From Diorhabda sublineata (Eukaryota > Arthropoda > Insecta > Coleoptera > Chrysomelidae): a stretch of 64,000 nucleotides of DNA. Both the position numbers and the translations under genes were made by a program. This document shows, piece by piece, positions 11,461 through 22,952 of this stretch (its first letter is position 1; each line of letters starts with the position of its first letter). The DNA lies in assembly GCF_026230105.1 (NCBI RefSeq), contig NC_079475.1, forward strand, positions 30,130,086-30,194,085. The letters run 5' to 3'. Below the pieces are notes generated by a model. The model had not been told where the DNA came from. It saw nothing but the letters and a program-made list of their open reading frames with translations, and did no database searches.

Positions 11461-13284
11461 TTAGGTATGAATCAAATGGAGGATCTTAGGTGAAAGACCC
11501 CTTGTACAATCGAAGGCACTACTGCATGCTCAGAGGGCGCAGGTGACTTTTTTCATTTTGTTATCCATATATTCGTGTCAGAGCAGTTGTATAATATGTA
11601 TAATGTATAATATACATAAAACATTAATTTTTCAATTTTTTATGACTTTTTAAGGAAAAAATCAGATAGTGTTGAATCCAATGTCCTAAATGGCAAGAAT
11701 AAAATAGCGAGGTCATATAAATATATTAATTTGAAAAGGTACGAAATGTACTTTGTCATGGTAATTTATTCATTCATAGATAAATTGTAACTTGAGTTAT
11801 GATAACATATATGTGCATTTATTGGCTATAATTTTTATTTTACATTTTTCTCATAGTGTGAAGACATTTTTTTATGTAAATTTTACTGTTATAAATATCA
11901 ATAATAATTGTGATCTACTTTTTTTTTAATATAAACATGATATCGTGCAGTGTTCGACGTTGACTGTTAATCAAATGAAATAAAATAACACCGAAGAAAA
12001 CTAGCCCGTTGCCATTTTAATAATTTGCAAATTCAAGGTCGATTTAACACGCAAATGCCCAGCCTTTAATTTTCATGATCACTGGCGAAAATATGTGTTC
12101 GATTTGCTCTTACCCTTAATTGCGAAAACCGCATTTACCCAAATACTGAATGCCCATAATTACGACAGGTGAAATAAGAATCCGACTCAACCGACTACTC
12201 CAACGGCAGAAAAGACCATTAATTGACCATCTACCTCCGTACACTTTCAGTTTTTACAAATTACATTCGAAAATATTTCAAAAGCTGATAATCAGATATA
12301 ATTTGCTGCAAAAACAATGATATATATGATTGAAGATGAACATATACGAGGTGTGATGAAAAAATAAGATGATGATTTTTCATAGCAGCAATTACTTACG
12401 TTGTCCCTTATCCTCATATTCTGAGACAAATATACAGAATAACGCCTTGAATAATACTTCCACATTATGGTTTGTTTCAAGTTTCTGCGACTTTTGTAAT
12501 ATGGCAACTCTGTATTCATACAAGTAGGATGAATGATTTAAGAGTATAATGAATTAATGTTTTTTTAGGAATTTCGTAAATAAACTTGTTTATGATAAAA
12601 CTAAGGAGATCTGGAATGGGATTTAACAATAGAAGAGCTAGAAATCATAAAAAAGTGCTAAGAAATATATCCAACCTGACGCTTGGAAAAAAATAGGGGA
12701 GTTATTGAAAAATATGTTTAAAAAGATATTATTGAATTCGTGATCCAAGGAGGAAGATTTCTTTCGGAATTGCTGTCTCCCTTCCTGTTGCGGTCAGGTA
12801 TGAGTCAAAACCATTTTTTCCACCACATTTTTTATTTTTGGAGAGAGCCGAAAGACACAGAAGTAAAGCGGTTCAGGAAGAAACCGTTAGACCAGTTTTT
12901 AAATTTCTGTCTTCACTAAGATATCGACTAGGCAGTCGCGGACAAATAGGTTTGTTGACTTTTTTTACATTTTCATTAGTTTTTAGTCGAAGTATTGAAC
13001 GTTCCTCGAACTTAACTAATTCATTTCCACTTTCAAATCGTCCATATCACTCGTACACTGCTTTAACACAAGTATGTTATCACAATAGACAAATTTTAAG
13101 AATTCTTGAGCCTCTTTCGTATTTCTTTCTTAACTTAGATGTAAAATGAAGTAACAGTCTAACCTGCTTTCCATTGAATATTTTAGGTGCTTTATTTAAC
13201 CCCGCTAAAGGGTTGATGTAATTTAGTAAAAACCAACATACAAACTGTTCTCCAACATAAGCGTATAAATCGCTTTGAATTTTC
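11461..13284. other. no gene recognised
   Basis: The first 100 bases remain mildly GC-richer, then strongly AT-rich. Frames at 12292-12519 (minus) and 12838-13149 (plus, opening with TTG rather than ATG) have no recognisable domains. Confidence 0.5.
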
Positions 13285-14100
13285 TATATTAATCCGGTCA
13301 ATTTAGACATTCGAAGTTACATAAATTCCCATCAAGCTGAAAATCAGTAAAATTGTTTAATATACAATTGAACATAGAATTTGAATGTTCCCCATCATTT
13401 CCGTGTATGGAAAAAATTTCGTTCAAGGTCAAAGGTAAAAAAAATGAGTTCTTCGCAATTTTCAGCGAAACGGCGAGTTTTATTATTAAAATACCTTAGG
13501 TATTTTAAAATTGTAGATCATAAAATTATCTACAAAAAACGTATTAATTCTTTTTTCCTACAAGCCACTGTTTCTGAGATATAATGATTCGAAAAGTTGT
13601 AAAAATTGTATTTAATGGTTTCACCAATATATTTTCTTACAACATTGAAATGAACTAAGACTGAGTATTTGAACGAAATTTCTGTTGACTGGTAGGAACT
13701 GTCACGAGCAGCTTTGGTATTTCTTGTGCAATCATTATAGCCATTAAATACGACAGTAAATCTGAAACATTACAACTTTTACAAATTTTTGAATCGTTAT
13801 ATCTCAGAAACGGTGGCTCGTAAGAAAAAAAGTAGTAATACTTTTCTTGTAAATAATTTTATGGTCTACAATTTTTGTCTAAGGTATTTTTATGATGCAA
13901 CTTACCGTTTTGCTGATAATCACGAAAAACTCATTTTTTTGACCTTTGACCTTGTATAAAATTTTCTCCATACACGGAAATGATAGGGAACATTCAAATT
14001 TTATTTGCAATATATATTAAACAATTTTACTGATTTTCAGCTGTATGGGAATTTATGTAGCTTCACTCTCATTTTTTGGTCTAATTACACCGGACTATAT
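13285..14100. repeat. fold-back (long inverted repeat) element
   Basis: The left arm (about 13285-13620) and right arm (about 13735-14100) are imperfect reverse complements of each other over some 330-360 bases. Paired landmarks: ACATAAATTCCCAT (left) with ATGGGAATTTATGT (right); CTGAAAATCAGTAAAATTGT with ACAATTTTACTGATTTTCAG; CATTTCCGTGTATGG with CCATACACGGAAATG; TGTTTCTGAGATATAA with TTATATCTCAGAAACG. About 115 bases lie between the arms. Outer edges match as ATTAATCCGG and CCGGACTATAT. No coding sequence of note. This is the form of a fold-back transposon or large palindromic MITE, or a local inverted duplication. Target-site duplications were not resolved. Confidence 0.85.
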
Positions 14101-14439
14101 GGGCCAATATATGGTGGTAGGATTTCAAATTGGAATCTATAGTATGAAAGTATTGATCATAAACACCCAAAGCTTTCCTAAGGAATCTTCGTTATTATTA
14201 ATATTATCGTTGTAAACGTTAATGTATGCAATATAAATATTTGTAATTTTCCTTAATGAAATTTGGACATTCGAACTGTCCAGTTAAATATTGCGTCAAT
14301 TGGGATACTCAATCATGATAATTTTTGAAGTTGTAAACTTTTAGCTTTCATATTTAGATATTTTACACTTAGTCCAGAGAGTTTTCTATCTTTTCAAATC
14401 CTACCAAAGTAATAATTAGGAAATTCATCTATTTCAGCT
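14101..14439. other. no gene recognised
   Basis: AT-rich flank of the fold-back element; nothing identified. Confidence 0.5.
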
Positions 14440-14640
14440 CGCTTTTACGATGACTTTTTTTGGTGTTTGGAGCCAAATCAGGTGAATAAGGCACATAAGA
14501 TAATATAGTTATCTTTTTTCGATTATAATGATATACGGAAGTTTCATCTACTATAACATATTGACAAAAACATTCTCTCGAATTACCTTTGGGATATCTA
14601 AACATTCGTTCGAATTTTTAATGAGACCCAATCATTTCTG
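14440..14640 (-). pseudogene. mariner-type transposase relic, core deleted
   Basis: Minus-strand translation gives YVIVDETSVYHYNRKKI, matching the first catalytic aspartate region of mariner (usually V-T-x-D-E-T-W-I-H-H-Y), followed within a few codons by YVPYSPDLAPN, the motif that normally lies more than 100 residues downstream next to the third aspartate. So almost the whole catalytic core, including the second aspartate, is deleted. No inverted repeats were identified. The wording (DET rather than DES) sets it apart from family A. Confidence 0.65.
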
Positions 14641-15574
14641 GAGTAATTACAGTAAATTTAATTAGTATTCGAAATTGTGTTCTATCCATATTTAACCAAA
14701 AATGTAAATAGTTTTCTTAATATGAATGAAATTAATAAAATAGCACGAAAATTAAAAATATAATGGAAAGACTTAAAAACCTCTGAAAAGTCAATATTCT
14801 GTCAAACCGCCCTCGTATATTTTAAATAGATATTAGTATTGAATATATAGAATGAAAACAGACATGTACTAACAGCAGCAAAATAATTTTTCCGTAATGT
14901 AAAATTAAATTTGGTACTGCCTCCATTTTGCAGTGAAGTACAACAAAAACAATTGAAAGTTGAATGAAATGTCATTTTTTAGTCTTTTATGTAGAACATC
15001 TCCAGTGATATTAATAACTTAGTTATCGTACTCAGTTTGCGACTGCTATTTTTAATGTTTGGCTGTCTAATAAAAGTACGGATGCTTTTTTTTTATTTTC
15101 TTTCAGGAATTATGTTAAAAATTACGGAAACAAGCATCAACGGGAAAATTTATGATGAATGAGTTTATCGAAATGCACCAACATGAATGTTTATTCACAA
15201 CAAAAACAACATTTTTGAAGTTTCTTGAATGAAAGACATTGTAGGTAATGTAGATAAATCTGTATCAATTCGTTTTTGTACAATCAAAACAGAAAATTGT
15301 ATTTAGATGACATCAAATAAGTTGTATCTTCCTGATTCACCAAAGAAGTATAAAGAAACAATTAAAACATCAAATAATGATAATATAAATAATGATTACG
15401 AAAAAGCTTTGGGTAAGAATAAGAGTGTTATTTGAAAAGTGTCCGATCCCAATCGGAAGATGTTAGCACTTATCAATATATGTTGGAAAATTTATTTGCG
15501 CATACGTTGAGAGACTCTCATTGAAATTTAAGTAATTTCTACCCCTAGATTCTGTTTATATCGTATAAGTGAAA
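14641..15574. other. no gene recognised
   Basis: AT-rich with poly-T runs; nothing identified. Confidence 0.5.
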
Positions 15575-16160
15575 GGTTATGAACATTTTTTTGAAATTGA
15601 AAAAAATTGAGACTCATCATCATTTAGGACCGTAAAATTTTGGATAGCCGAACTAAAACGTAGCCTTAAGCTTTACTAACGATGAACGTTCGGGACGGTT
15701 AAAAACTGCGACAACCAGCGAATATAATAGAAAAAGTTCATGAGATAATACTGGACGACTATTGGATTAAAAGTATAGAGATAGAAGATGCTATTTGCCA
15801 TATACTGACTGAAGAAGTATTCATGTGTAAGCTATCTGCTCGTTGGGTGCCACGATTGCTCACATTGGACCAAAAATGCATTTAGGCCTTATTGACGCGG
15901 TTTAAGTAAAAACAGCCGGATTGTTTTCATCTATTCATTCACCACAATTGATTGATTGAAATTGGAGAGCTCATATATTCTGGATATCTTACTGTTGTCA
16001 TATATCTTATGACAACAAGTTGAGTTGGGCTGTTGATGAGTTGTTACGTCCATAATTAGGGTTTATTTGTGGACTATCTTCATATCAACATTCTTTTGTT
16101 AAAGTAAAGTAATATCTTACAAAATTGTCAAATAAGGAGAAGAATATCACAAAAATTGAA
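15575..16160 (+). pseudogene. mariner-type transposase relic (second lineage)
   Basis: With frame changes the + strand yields VKFWIAELKRS, then NDERSGRLKTATTSE (the R-S-G-R-P-K-T-A-T-T linker), then KLSARWVPRLLTLDQK, a close match to the A-R-W-V-P-R-L-L-T motif at the end of the mariner DNA-binding half. Further on, FVDYLHIN recalls the strand before the second catalytic aspartate (F-I-D-Y-L). The DET and HHDN regions are not readable. Many stops make it an old relic. No inverted repeats were located. Confidence 0.75.
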
Positions 16161-16778
16161 TAATATTGGTATACCAACAAATCATTGAATTGAACAAAAT
16201 TATTTCCATCCTAATATGAATGGTATTGCTGTCCAAAATTGCAGCATACTTTTCTCCTATATATACAACCATTACTCTCTTGAATAAATGATTTTGGTTT
16301 CGGGTAAAATTTTCGTTATCATTAAAATATAACCTTACAAATCTGAAGAATATGAATTAATAAATCACCCACAATATGAATATCAAAAAACAATCTATTT
16401 TAACTACACTGTTTGTTTCAAGAATTTTTATAATTGTATGTATGTTTCTTTACCAAGGTTGATTACTGGAATTTTATTTATCATATTGATGACTTCCTAA
16501 TTTATTCTATAAATATCGAGACTTTCTTACGTAAACAGTATCATAATTCATAGGAGGAGCCTCATATATAATATCATTTCTTTTTTTGGATTATTAGATT
16601 TGAGAGATCCCTTTGCATCGCCCCTAGCCCACTTACAATAAGAAAAATTACTTAGATATTTTTATTATTCAATATAGTCTCTATTGAGGTTAAAACAGTT
16701 TTTACTATCTAATTTCTAATTCGTTTCGAGAATAGTTTACTCGCAATATGTCTGTCTTAACAATCAACTATTCTAATT
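16161..16778. other. no gene recognised
   Basis: AT-rich; nothing identified. Confidence 0.5.
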
Positions 16779-17025
16779 CTACAGGCGCGAAAATGGACAT
16801 GTGACTGGTCTTTTAATCAGGCACGAACATCTAAGACGCCATACCCATGCTATAGGCTTCATGGTCAATCTAGAATGCTTCTGGTGCATGAAGAGGCCCA
16901 CATAGGCGAGCTTTCCAATTTGCCTAGTAACATTTAAAGGTTCAAGCTAAGCCTATTTAGCTTTTCCAAGGCCATGGGAATTTGGTAGTTTCGATTGGGA
17001 CGAAACAGGCCTGCGTAATGATACT
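16779..17025 (+). pseudogene. C-terminal tail of an RNase H-type non-LTR retrotransposon
   Basis: The + frame reads HVTGLLIRHEHLRRHTHAIG, then ECFWCMKRPT, then FPRPWEFGSFDWDETGL. This is the region after RNase H in R1/I/jockey-type LINEs: the T-G-H-x-x-L-x-x-H motif followed by C-x-x-C and, normally, a further H-x-x-x-x-C. The cysteine pair is present; the remaining ligands are obscured by a stop and frame drift. A different family from the RNase H-bearing LINE at 38-42 kb. No RT or RNase H body was found upstream. Confidence 0.7.
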
Positions 17026-18239
17026 TGGCCGTTCACTTACTTAATTATGAACTATATTACAGCAGGATATAATGAGTTTTTTCGTGTGTGGTACCGGTTG
17101 TGGTTGCTGTCTGGTACATTTGAACTCGAGATACTACCCTTTCACTATGTAATATGATTCTGCTGATTCCCCTGATGAATTTGCATTGCGGTCACGCAAG
17201 TATTCAATCACTACTCGTTTCACTACACGATCCATTTTCATACTAACATGTGACTTTCTCGAATTTTGGTTTTCACTGTAGGCTCGCTTCAATAGATTTA
17301 GACTGGATAAAGACGGGATAAAGAATCAGCTCTCGTATATGAGAATGATGTTTAGGATCTGTTTTATTTGTTCGTTCAATCAAAAATTAGTTTATCCTCC
17401 TTTTGAATATGATATTTAATATTTTTTATGGTCAATTTTTTCTTAATACAGATTTTTCAGTAAATTCGCACCAACAATCAGGATCTGATAGATTTTTCAT
17501 GAAAGTATCTCTTCGACATTTGTAATATATTATTTTCTATTGTTCATAAGCGCCATCTACACAATTTTATACATAAATATTAGCTGACTTTACGAAATGA
17601 GCCCAAATATGGACAACTAAAATGACACGGTTTATCGTAATTTTGTAATTATATGGATATTTTGAGCTAATATTGTAAATACGGTTGTAATGTAATTATG
17701 ATTCCTTGTTTGATATATTTGAATTATGAAATAATTTTGTTACAAGACATCTTTCCCATAATAATTAATGAGGCATTATTATTGTTTAAGAACCGATATA
17801 TAATATTAATTCAACAAGTTATAAGAAAGTAGTTTTGAATTATATTCCTTAACTTGTTTTGCTTTCAGTTTTTACTTATTTTTGCACAGATATACCTTAT
17901 AAATTGATATTTTTCTATTGTAGTACTCGGTACTACAACATTTAATATCTATCTTTAGTTATCAGAATCTATGATTAGTCCTTCTTTATGCCGTAATGAA
18001 TAAAGTAACCAGATCAAATATTAGAATATTTTTGAATCAATACAAATTATTGAAACAGGTATCGAACTGTTTCAGTAAGTTATTTAATTTTATATAACTA
18101 ACGATATTCATACCCTTATCCCATGCGAAATCCAAGTTTTTATTTCTCTTTAGGGCAATAAAAGCGAATAAATATGTAATAACTAATGATAATAATGATA
18201 CGATAACGGTGATATTATGTACAAACATATTTCGACTAA
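17026..18239. other. no gene recognised
   Basis: 17030-17300 is somewhat GC-richer and may be the 3' UTR of the preceding LINE tail. The rest is AT-rich without recognisable features. Confidence 0.5.
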
Positions 18240-18700
18240 ATTAGAGAATTCCTTATGATAAACAAAAAGAAGTCGAAAAAGGTGGAGTGCCTTTGATTAT
18301 CTTATAAATGATGTTGTTGTTGGCCAGCCAGGCATTCGAAGATTATAAAGTGGTTACCGATCGACAATCTAAAGTAGATTTGGCGTGTATAAGGACGGGT
18401 GTAATAAAGAGGTGCACGGGTTCGTGCATCTGAAGAAGCTTCGTGTTGTTTACCTGCACTTGCCCTCTCTCTTACACCCGTAGCGATGGCCTTGCCGCTA
18501 GCTCTTTTAGACTTACATCGAGAGGGACCACCCACTACACCCATAAGCAGTTAAACCATTTTACCTTCGGATCCATCATTAGCGTTTTGTGCCAGACTAT
18601 CGCCACTAGCGACATCTTGTTTGTTTATTGTAGTACTCTTTTATGCGAAAATCTTGTATGCTCGAGATATGCTTAATTAATAGAATTGGTGACCTACACT
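18240..18700. other. GC-richer, hairpin-forming patch, unidentified
   Basis: Composition contrasts with the surrounding AT-rich DNA. It can form a stem between ACGGGTGTAATAAAGAG (18395-18411) and CTCTCTTACACCCGT (18467-18481), and within the loop GTGCACG-GGTT-CGTGCAT forms a second hairpin. Open frames exist on both strands (80 and 77 codons) without known motifs. It may be a structured RNA, a SINE-like repeat or an exon; no RNA polymerase III box is evident to me. Confidence 0.35.
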
Positions 18701-18949
18701 CATTACAGAAACAGATAGGGCTTTAAAAATCACTACTTTATCACGGCTTTTTGCTCTCAAGGCAAAAAAAATCAGTTGACAGTCAATATAAAGTCTTTAA
18801 TGATATATTTTAAATAATCAACTACTTCAACTTCCTTCTCATCCATTTTATATTTTCTAAGTACTTTTCGAAATAAAGGAAGAGCAGAGATTTGTTAGTG
18901 ATATTATTTTAACATATTTTACGCCACTTGACATATGGTACAACAGAGC
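18701..18949. other. no gene recognised
   Basis: AT-rich; nothing identified. Confidence 0.5.
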
Positions 18950-19210
18950 TACCGTCTTCAAAGAATGCTGTCGCGAGTCTTAACAAAAACTTCAACACAT
19001 CGTTGTCGTTGTGCTAACTCTCACCACCCAGTTGTTTTCTCAAATGAAGGAACTTTTTGCAGTGATTGATCGCTACATCAGGATTGTAGGGAAAATAATC
19101 AATTTGTTTTCACCTAATTGCTATAACCAAATGTTGGGTTTGAATGGTCAACGAGCATGCTACGTTTCTTGTTTTGACACAATATGGCAGAGTTTTGAAA
19201 TAGTATGGCA
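18950..19210 (+). pseudogene. possible IS630/mariner-like transposase fragment
   Basis: One + frame reads HHPVVFSNEGTFCSD followed by a stop and LHQDC, which recalls the V-F-S-D-E-A-T-F-x-x-x-G-x-V-N-x-x-N motif around the first catalytic aspartate in an insect DDE transposase group also seen at 30.3 and 55.1 kb. The D is N here. Upstream TKTSTHRCRCANS has no clear counterpart. The match is short, so this is tentative. Confidence 0.35.
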
Positions 19211-20378
19211 CCGGCTGCAATGATACAGAGGCGATAAATACTTAAACCATATGCCTTGTACGAGTATTAAGAACTTTTACTATTGAATAATAATAATAAT
19301 TTTTTATATAGAGCTGTTTCCTCCTGTACGTTTCTGAAACAGTTCAGATTATAACTATCTAGAAATCTACAATTAATATAAAGTAGTCATCAGAAATATC
19401 TCGTCAGACACTCTTATCAGTGGAAAAAATTCTAAAAATATCTACAGAAACATATGAGATCATTTTTGCCTATAACATAAAATAATCGGAATATATTAAT
19501 GTTCGATATGTTATGATACAAAAAATGTCACAAAATTATTAAGCAGTTCCCATCATTTCTTTATATCGCCTTAACACTATGAAATATTTTATTTTTTCAC
19601 ATATTTTCACTTATTAACTATTCTAAATGGGATTTATAATTTAACAGACATTGTGCAATGAACCAGCGCACAGTTTTGTTGTGGCAGAGTTCGGTTCAAA
19701 ATGTCCTCATTTTTCTACGAATTTAAGCAACAACGTGAATGGAGTAATGCTGATTGAAAGTTTGAGTTTGAGGAATCCACTGAAGGTACACATTCTCCTA
19801 AATTTGTTACTGAAATGTGTGAACTTCAGAAACCTTTTTGTTTGTCATGAAAAAATTTTCGACTTCTTGGCAATCTGGAAAGGGCACAAACCATTCAAAA
19901 ACACGTATACTCGGGGCCGGATTAAACTTAATGTCGCTCCTGGGCATCGGAAAAAAATTCGTCCCAGCACTGAAATTTTACTGTAACTTTAGTTTATATA
20001 ATTTTTTTCAATGTTAGAATAACAAACTTCATGAAATAAACCTATATACCTTTTTGTAATTAGACTGTAGGTGGTAGGTAACGTTCGCTTTTTAAAGTTT
20101 ATTAAATTCAAGTATGAGATTTTTCGTTTAAATTAATATTAATTGGTGCAATCGATAAATTATAAACTTTTTTTAAGATCCATTGATTGATTTAAGTTTA
20201 TGTTTTGAAAAATGCAAGAAATAATTCCGAAATTATTTTAAATTTTTCACAAAAATCAAATTTCTTTAATCCCAGAAAATAAAAAAAAAGTTCACTGCAT
20301 TAAACTTTTTCCAATAAATAGTTTCCGTTTTTCCAAGTTTCACATTAAATTTCAAAATAGTTTCTTGTTCTACTATTA
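19211..20378. other. no gene recognised; one transposon-end-like word
   Basis: A 111-codon frame (19651-19986) starts with TTG and has no known domain. Near its end, GGGCCGGATTAAACTTAATG followed by TCGCTCCTGGGC (19915-19950) resembles the terminal sequence of a common hAT-type repeat (GGGCCGG...GCCCTGGGC). No partner end was found, so it is only noted. Confidence 0.4.
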
Positions 20379-20726
20379 GCAGGGTCAACACTATGCCGCA
20401 GTAGGCTGAGCGGGTTGACCCGGGTGAGCTAAGCCGGGCGGGTACGTTCGGGCCAGCACGATGTCCACACCGAAAACGAAGCCGACCGGGTTATTTCTAC
20501 CTACATTATAGTTTAATTGTAACTGAAGCCACTCGGCACGTCCCCACTCTATATTTTTGTTCGGTTCGGTTCGGTTCGGCTCGGCTTCCTTTGATCTGTA
20601 CCTACTTTATGCGGGTTAGGATCGGCACGGCCCGGGCCGGCATTTTTTAACCCGGCAAAGCCGCCCGGGGCGTCTAAATCAAAGCGTCATCCCCCGTGGC
20701 CTACCCCGGCATAGTGTGGACCCTGC
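20379..20726. mobile_element. GC-rich MITE with terminal inverted repeats
   Basis: The left end GCAGGGTCAACACTATGCCG and the right end, read inverted, GCAGGGTCCACACTATGCCG match at 19 of 20 positions, and the match continues into TAGGC. The interior is strikingly GC-rich against an AT-rich background (runs of CCGGG, GGGCC) and contains a short tandem of GTTCG units at about 20554-20578. There is no coding potential. Size about 348 bp. Flanks (ATTA left, TTTA right) could hide a TTA/TAA-type duplication, but this is not certain, so no superfamily is assigned. Confidence 0.85.
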
Positions 20727-21423
20727 TTTATATTTTTTTCGAGCGAAAAGAGCTCTCGATAAAAATAAAATCTACGGCTATATTGGTTTGATTAAGTTTA
20801 AGCGAGAAACATTGCATTCAGAACAGGAGACTTCAAAATAATAGCTGTCATTCTCATTATTTCTTAGTTTTAGACTATTGATGATACGAGAAATCGACTT
20901 ATCATGTCTTTTTTATGCGGATACATTCACATTATCTTAGGAAGGCTAACAAAAATCGAACTTCGATAGATCCCATCAAGATCTATCTGTGTGTGAAAGT
21001 CATGATGATTGACGCATACGCAGTAGATTTTCTGTGGAAAAAGTAGCAAATGCATTATTTTCACGAAAAATCCATACATAAAATGAAACTTTAGTCATTT
21101 TTGCAAGGTTAGGTTAGATTTTTTGATAAAAATCATCAATAGTCTATGTATGGAGTTTCATGATGATCGTCGTGGGGTGGTTTATCATACTCTTACCGGA
21201 GAGAATTTTAGATACTAACCAAAATACTAGGTACTGTCCAAATATTGTTTGCACTATGGTCGAGTACAGTGTAATATAAATATAACTTGATGAAGCGTGG
21301 TTAAGATCTTTCTTACTAAATGTAGTTTGTTTGTTGTTTTCAAATCCCGGTTATGCTGTCTGCATTCGAATCCTTGTTGAATTATATAGACACAAATTAG
21401 AGACTGAAAGGTTAGTTTATCTC
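20727..21423. other. no gene recognised
   Basis: AT-rich. An open frame from 21331 runs into the hammerhead-type repeat and reads through it, so it is partly an artefact of that repeat. Confidence 0.5.
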
Positions 21424-21512
21424 CAGTCTGTAAAGACGATAATTTGGTTATTAAAACGCGCATCAGATAAGGTATTTGAGAATGTTGGTAGTGTGAACAG
21501 TATATTCAGAAC
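21424..21512 (+). repeat. hammerhead-type repeat, decayed copy
   Basis: CAGTCTGTAAAGACG, then GATAAT-TTG-GTTATT, then AAAACGCGCATCAGAT, then ATGTTGGTAGTGTGAACAGT and a terminal TATTCAG. It aligns base for base with the copy at 51.65 kb, but the core CTGA is GTAA and GAAA is AAAA, so it should be inactive. Stem II stays pairable through two G-T pairs, and stem I is GTCT/AGAT (one G-T pair). Confidence 0.8.
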
Positions 21513-21879
21513 GATTATCACCAACATTTCCAGAAATTCTAACTCACAAATTATTGTTTAAAACCAACAACAATTTTGGTGTAGGCTATTAATTTAATGA
21601 ATCGACTAAATAACTTGCTAATCTTATTCAACTACGTTTTTGTTTTAGTTTCTGAATTATATGAATAAAGTGCAAGCTTAGTGCGAACCAGAATTAAGAT
21701 TTTTGGTTTTGGTATTCAAAGAATGATTTAAATTATTTATGCAATGCACGAAAAACTCGATTCATTTTTGTTATGTTATGGTTACGTAACATGTGATGTT
21801 TTGTAAAGAATAAAAAAGTTGCAATTGAGATATTCCAATTTTCCCTATTTGTACCTCTAACTTTTTTTCTAATAAGTAC

Positions 21880-22150
21880 AATCCAATTTAAAAAGAAATA
21901 TTTCTATCGTTACCACATAGACCTACAAAATGTCAGCAATGGCCTGATAAACGTTTATGGTAGTAATACTACTACTTAATTAAATCTTCAATATAATTCA
22001 CATAGAACAAATTACCACCCCAGAAATTATTATTACGAGGACGGTTGGATTTGGTGGATAAATTGGTAATTTTCTGCAACGATAGCAGACAAATAAGTAG
22101 GCGCGTTGTCACGCTGGAACAAAACACTCCTCTTGAAGTTAATAAAAAAG
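21880..22150 (-). pseudogene. mariner-type transposase relic, C-terminal part
   Basis: The minus strand reads VLFQRDNAPTYLSAIVAEN, matching the second catalytic aspartate segment of mariner (usually V-L-F-H-Q-D-N-A-P-x-H), followed by QFIHQIQPSS, where H-P-P-Y-S-P-D would be expected. The rest is eroded. The aspartate in RDNAP is kept; the HQ before it is changed to QR. No ends were found. Confidence 0.55.
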
Positions 22151-22867
22151 TGGAATTTACTGATTGCCTACTGAAAATTTTTTTTGTCAAATCTGAGATT
22201 TAGCTAGTATTATAAGGTTATTTCGTATATTGTATAGTCTGCCTCAAATTCTTGCCGCAAAAGAATGAGAGGAAGCACCCAATGAACTCTTGTATTCCTC
22301 CCTTGTGTTTTCATTCTTCTATACAGAACAAACATGGCTATAACTCACCTTTTCTCCATGATTACTATACTACAAATCACTACAATGCACTTAGCCTGAA
22401 TAGACACGAAAAATAAAAGGAACAGAATATAAACTTTGCGAAAACCATGTATGTGTGACAAGGTTTCATTTGTTTCATGTTTGTATCGAAAACGAACCGA
22501 ACCGAATGGAACTGCAAACGTATGAAACAGGCCTTACTTGGTTATTCCAGTTTCGCTCAAATTCTAACTTAGTGAAGGTAAGTCGGTTTACGTAATTTTT
22601 CAACTTTTTTGGGAAAAACGCGAGGTCATTCATCACTACCAGTTTAGTTTTTTCTTTTCCTAATTAATCAATAACAATTACACCTTTGGAATCTTAGAGC
22701 AGTGTGGTCATGACCGGCAAAACGGTATTTTATTAATTACGAGCACTTTCTTTGGAAAAAATCCATTGTTTTCTTGCTTCCGGGGTAGAATGATATACAA
22801 AAGTTACGGCAATTGTAACATAGTGCTTTAATTTTCTGAAAGAAGCAGGTTTTTCTACAAATAACTC
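22151..22867. other. no gene recognised
   Basis: Mostly AT-rich. A GAACCGAACCGAA word at 22494-22506 echoes the GTTCG tandem in the 20.4-kb MITE but carries no inverted ends. Confidence 0.5.
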
Positions 22868-22952
22868 CACACTACCACTACACTAACACTCATAATTACA
22901 CTGTCGGACGCGCGTTTCGACCTAACTAAGTTATCGTTTTTAGATACTAAAC
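22868..22952 (-). repeat. hammerhead-type repeat, decayed copy
   Basis: On the minus strand the tail GTCCGACAGTGTAATTATGA and the GAAACGCGC segment are well kept, but the core CTGAAGA has become CTAAAAA and the 3' strand of stem II is scrambled (GTTAGGTC). The family assignment is clear; catalysis is not expected. Confidence 0.8.

Noticed and set aside
12838..13149. 103-codon open frame as a host gene
   Set aside because: It opens with TTG, not ATG, has no recognisable domain, and lies in unannotated AT-rich DNA.
13381..13584. 67-codon frame as a basic nuclear protein
   Set aside because: It lies wholly inside one arm of the fold-back element and starts with TTG, so it is a by-product of the repeat.
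19651..19986. 111-codon frame as a gene
   Set aside because: TTG start, no domain, and its end overlaps a transposon-end-like word.
20554..20580. GTTCG tandem as a telomeric or satellite repeat
   Set aside because: Only about five units, contained inside a MITE; no TTAGG-type units.
21350..21375. TTCGAATCC word as a tRNA T-arm
   Set aside because: No matching acceptor, D or anticodon arms in the surrounding 80 bases. A similar TTCGAATCC at 44102 was rejected for the same reason.
21331..21561. 76-codon frame as a gene
   Set aside because: Half of it is translation through the hammerhead-type repeat (KTIIWLLKRAS); the same reading appears at other copies of the repeat.
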